Shown piece after piece: positions 61,792 through 64,000 of a stretch of 64,000 nucleotides of DNA. The stretch lies in NCBI RefSeq assembly GCF_014207355.1, contig NZ_JACHEF010000012.1:1-64000 (forward strand), read 5' to 3'. Position numbers and translations under genes: made by a program. Source of the stretch: Mesorhizobium sangaii (GTDB lineage Bacteria; Pseudomonadota; Alphaproteobacteria; Rhizobiales; Rhizobiaceae). The notes beneath the pieces were generated by a model. That model had not been told where the DNA came from and searched no databases. It was given only the letters and a program-made list of their open reading frames with translations. Positions within the stretch are counted from its first letter, which is position 1. Each line of letters opens with the position of its first letter.

Positions 61792-62383
61792 TTGCCACAA
61801 TTGGACGCCACGTCGGCAAGGGGCTTTTGGGATCCGCGCGACTGCGCCCGTATTCTACGAGCGGCCGCGGAGCCGGTTGGGCTCGACCACGATTTTGAAC
61901 CGCTTGATCTTTCTCCGCTCTCATGCGGCAAGGACATCCTGCTGACACCTGCCGGCGTGCAGCCCGTGTTGCTGAGGGAGGACTGTCGGAGTCTGCAGAT
62001 CGCCGTTTCCAATGCCTCCGTTCTCCGCCCGTTGCGGCTATATGTCGAGGCAACCGTGCCGCCGCGGCACCTGAAGTTCCAAGTCGCTGCCCTTCAGTTC
62101 CTGAATGACATCAATGGTTGCGGCCGCCTTGGCATCTGCTTGCCTTCCGCCGGAACCCCGCGGAGGGCGTCTGCGTATCGTGCTCCAGGCTTTGCATGGC
62201 TCGCTTGCCGGAGCATCCCAGGAGATCGCCATTGCCCTGTTCGGGAGACGGCGTGTCGAAGAAGATTGGTCGCGTCCGGGCAGCCATCTTCGCGATCAGG
62301 TGCGTCGCGCTATCCAAACGTGGCCGCTTCCTGATGGGCGGCGGCTACAGACAGTTCCTGGTGTAATTGTGGTGACAGCGTAG
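61792..62383 (+). pseudogene. DUF2285-type protein, frameshifted
   Basis: Plus strand: FWDPRDCARILRAAAEPVGL, LSPLSCGKDILLTPAGVQPV, SNASVLRPLRLYVEATVPPR, LKFQVAALQFLNDI, then in another frame LRIVLQALHGSLAGASQEIA, IALFGRRRVEEDW and HLRDQVRRAI. These are the core and the helix-turn-helix-like end of DUF2285. In ICEMlSym of M. loti R7A the excision activator FseA and antiactivator QseM are DUF2285 proteins, so this may be an ICE regulator remnant; other DUF2285 genes exist. Confidence 0.65.
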
Positions 62384-62440
62384 TAATTGGCTTATTTCAA
62401 AACGCGCAGGGATCTGACCGCATCTGCCATGACGGGCTTA

Positions 62441-62455
62441 TTGTGCATTGCACAA
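62441..62455. promoter_or_regulatory. Perfect 15-bp palindrome upstream of the PhyH-family gene
   Basis: TTGTGCA-T-TGCACAA, 111 bp before the ATG at 62566. It could be a regulator site. It does not fit the NifA site (TGT-N10-ACA), since only seven bases separate TGT and ACA. Confidence 0.5.
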
Positions 62456-62565
62456 AACCTGACGCGCCGTTAGTCTTAACGCTGCGGGAATTGGGTTGGG
62501 TAATACGGACGAAGCACTGAGAACCAATGCTTCGTTGATAGTGCATTCACACCCCGAGGACCCTG

Positions 62566-63540
62566 ATGACCGTTACAAACCCCGACAAAGCCGGCGCTGC
62601 AAGCCTTGAGGCGATCGCGCGAAACGGCAGCATCCTGCATCGCATCGCTGTGCGTATCCCGACCTATCTCTCGGATCTTCGAGAGAATCCGGCTTGGCTG
62701 CCAATGTTCATGCTCGCCCGCACCATGCCGGCACGGAGAATGCACTGGCGTGGTGCAAAGCCTGTTCGAGTGTCGCAGAAAGCCCAGGACACGATGTTTG
62801 CTGGCGTCAATCGCCAGGATGTTGTCGACGCTCTGCGGTCGGATGGGCTTTTTTCCGGTCTCGTCTTGCCAACAATGGTCTCTGAAGATGTAGCCGCATT
62901 CGCCAAGTGCACACCTTGCTTCGGCAATTTCGACCGCCGCCTCGAATTCATGCCGACGGAGCATGCGGAGGCTGAGGTCCGGTTTGGCCGTCCGTTGCTC
63001 AGCGGCCACTATTTCGAGCGCATTCTGGGCTGCAAGGCGGCACTCGCCATCCAAAACGATCCGCTGCTCATGGATATCGCGGCGCACTATCTCGGCGGCC
63101 AGGCGAACCTGATCACCACGCGTGTCTGGTGGAGTTTCCCGACCGGCCAGGCCTCCGACGCCGACAAGAACCTGGCTTCGCTTGGCAAATACCACTTCGA
63201 CCTCGACGACTGGCGGATGCTGAAGTTCTTCTTCTACCTGATGCCCGTCGACGCGGGCACCGGCCCCCATGTCTATGTCCGAGGCAGTCATAACCGCCGC
63301 GCCCTCAAGCACCAGCTTACGCTTCTCGTCGGCCATCCCGCGCAAGAGGTTCTGGACGTCTACGGGGAGCAGAGCCCGGTCACGCTGACCGGGGAGGCCG
63401 GTCTCGGTTTCGTCGAGGATCCGTTCGGCTTCCATATGGGTACCGTGCCGGCGCGCGGGCCACGGCTGATGATGGAAGTCGGCTTCGGCGTTTCTCCTCC
63501 ATCGCGCCGCCGCTTCCATGGCGAGCCGGTGATCCGCTGA
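62566..63540 (+). CDS. Phytanoyl-CoA dioxygenase (PhyH)-family protein
   Basis: 324 residues, intact. Likely Fe(II)/2-oxoglutarate oxygenase: the metal-binding HxD is in KYHFDLDDWRMLKFFFYL, followed by GTGPHVYVRGSHNRRALKHQ, and a distal His in DPFGFHMGTVPARGPRLMME, with the nearby Arg for 2-oxoglutarate. Substrate unknown; PhyH relatives hydroxylate lipids, amino acids or natural products. It is one of the few undamaged genes in this end of the window, which suggests it is still used. No operon partner is visible. Confidence 0.8.
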   Translation: MTVTNPDKAGAASLEAIARNGSILHRIAVRIPTYLSDLRENPAWLPMFMLARTMPARRMHWRGAKPVRVSQKAQDTMFAGVNRQDVVDALRSDGLFSGLVLPTMVSEDVAAFAKCTPCFGNFDRRLEFMPTEHAEAEVRFGRPLLSGHYFERILGCKAALAIQNDPLLMDIAAHYLGGQANLITTRVWWSFPTGQASDADKNLASLGKYHFDLDDWRMLKFFFYLMPVDAGTGPHVYVRGSHNRRALKHQLTLLVGHPAQEVLDVYGEQSPVTLTGEAGLGFVEDPFGFHMGTVPARGPRLMMEVGFGVSPPSRRRFHGEPVIR

Positions 63541-63751
63541 TTTCGAAAAGTCCCGAAAAGATAAGGCTATGGCGCCATTCCAGTCTGTTCGGCGCCAAAG
63601 CGGTTGTCTGCACATCCGTTGGATGTGGCTGGCGCTATGGGTCTCGCCATGGCGCCAGCCAGCGCATGTTCTAATCGAGGTGAGATGGCGCCGATTTCCG
63701 CGGACCGGCTGAGCTGCCAAACTTGAATGAATCGGCTCAAACCGGGCGTCG

Positions 63752-64000
63752 ATGCGCGACGATGACCTTGAACCGAGCTCGGAAGGATGCATGCAACCAG
63801 CTCCTGTCGCGCCATCCGCATCAGGTCTTGCCAACAGCCGATCTCGCGCGCGGCGGCGCGGGGCTAACGCAGGCGTACGGGGCGCCTGTAACGATAACCG
63901 GATCGGACGCGGCGCGGGCGTCGGCCGTGTGCTTGCTGGCGCGACCGCTTCGCCGACTTCCGGCAGCGCGCGTCGTCATCAAGTCCGCGTCGTCAAGCTG
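63752..64000 (+). pseudogene. Relaxase (RlxS/VirD2-like, DUF3363) N-terminus, runs off the window
   Basis: Starts MRDDDLEP at 63752 and contains, across frames, RHPHQVLPTADLARGGAG, NRIGRGAGVGRVLA and RVVIKS or VRVVKL. From memory these match the basic N-terminal leader of the relaxase of rhizobial symbiosis ICEs. The pieces alternate between two or three frames, so it appears frameshifted. The call depends on recalled similarity, and the gene is incomplete. Confidence 0.45.

Noticed and set aside
61579..61800. Minus-strand frame near the TolC/DUF2285 junction as a transposase
   Set aside because: No transposase motif could be recognised; it is probably antisense or junk DNA.
62441..62460. 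NifA upstream activator site
   Set aside because: TGT and ACA are seven bases apart instead of ten, and no -24/-12 promoter follows.
62476..63834. A 452-codon minus-strand open frame
   Set aside because: It is antisense to the intact PhyH-family gene, which has clear family motifs; the minus frame has none.

Overview
The window looks like part of a Mesorhizobium-type symbiosis island (an integrative conjugative element of a legume-nodulating alphaproteobacterium). It carries a rhizobial type III secretion system (T3SS), two nod-box-like sequences, Nod-factor fucose-decoration genes, the bioBFDAZ, nadABC and panBCD vitamin genes known from M. loti islands, many dead insertion sequences, and at the right edge remnants of ICE functions (LuxR, DUF2493, DUF2285 and a relaxase-like start). 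No strain name can be fixed from the sequence alone.

Region 1 (0.1-26.5 kb) is the T3SS. A minus-strand operon runs sctG-like TPR gene, nolB (sctI), nolT/rhcJ (sctJ), nolU (sctK), nolV (sctL), rhcN, sctO, then a HopG1-family effector. About 10.9 kb of insertion follows (recombinase and IS256 remnants, a LysR gene, an IS5-family element, an F-box protein with about 13 tandem 34-residue repeats, its truncated second copy, IS21 and IS3 remnants). The operon then resumes with rhcQRST and an rhcU that is frameshifted at its autocleavage site. A divergent plus-strand operon encodes a CesT-like chaperone, a SycD-like chaperone, an IpaB/SseC-like translocator, a second translocator with an internal duplication, an EspA/SseB-like filament protein and a one-piece GspD-like secretin. 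This translocon is of the animal-pathogen (SPI-2/LEE) style rather than the NopX style of the best-known rhizobial systems.

Region 2 (26.7-37 kb) holds otsA, a tdh pseudogene with an internal inversion truncated by an ISNCY remnant, a cassette reading ArsR-glyA-metK-adenosine kinase (a methyl-cycle set), and a porin. Region 3 (37.4-43.7 kb) is flanked by direct repeats built from an IS6 end plus the 5' end of hemN, and contains a nod box followed by a NoeI-like methyltransferase and a NolL-like acyltransferase. hemN itself (43.4-44.8 kb) is decayed, as are a fixLJ-like pair and an eRF1-like gene just beyond it.

Region 4 (47.3-59.2 kb) is the vitamin block: panD; bioB-F-D-A-Z (bioZ frameshifted near its end); nadQ-nadA-B-C with a palindromic candidate operator; and panB-panC. 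Region 5 (59.3-64 kb) contains a LuxR pseudogene, DUF2493 and DUF2285 pseudogenes, a nod box ahead of a truncated TolC-family gene with an octamer repeat, an intact PhyH-family dioxygenase, and the relaxase-like start.

Frameshifts are common in accessory genes but absent from most of the metabolic genes, which argues for real gene decay rather than uniformly poor sequence, though single-base errors cannot be excluded for any one case.
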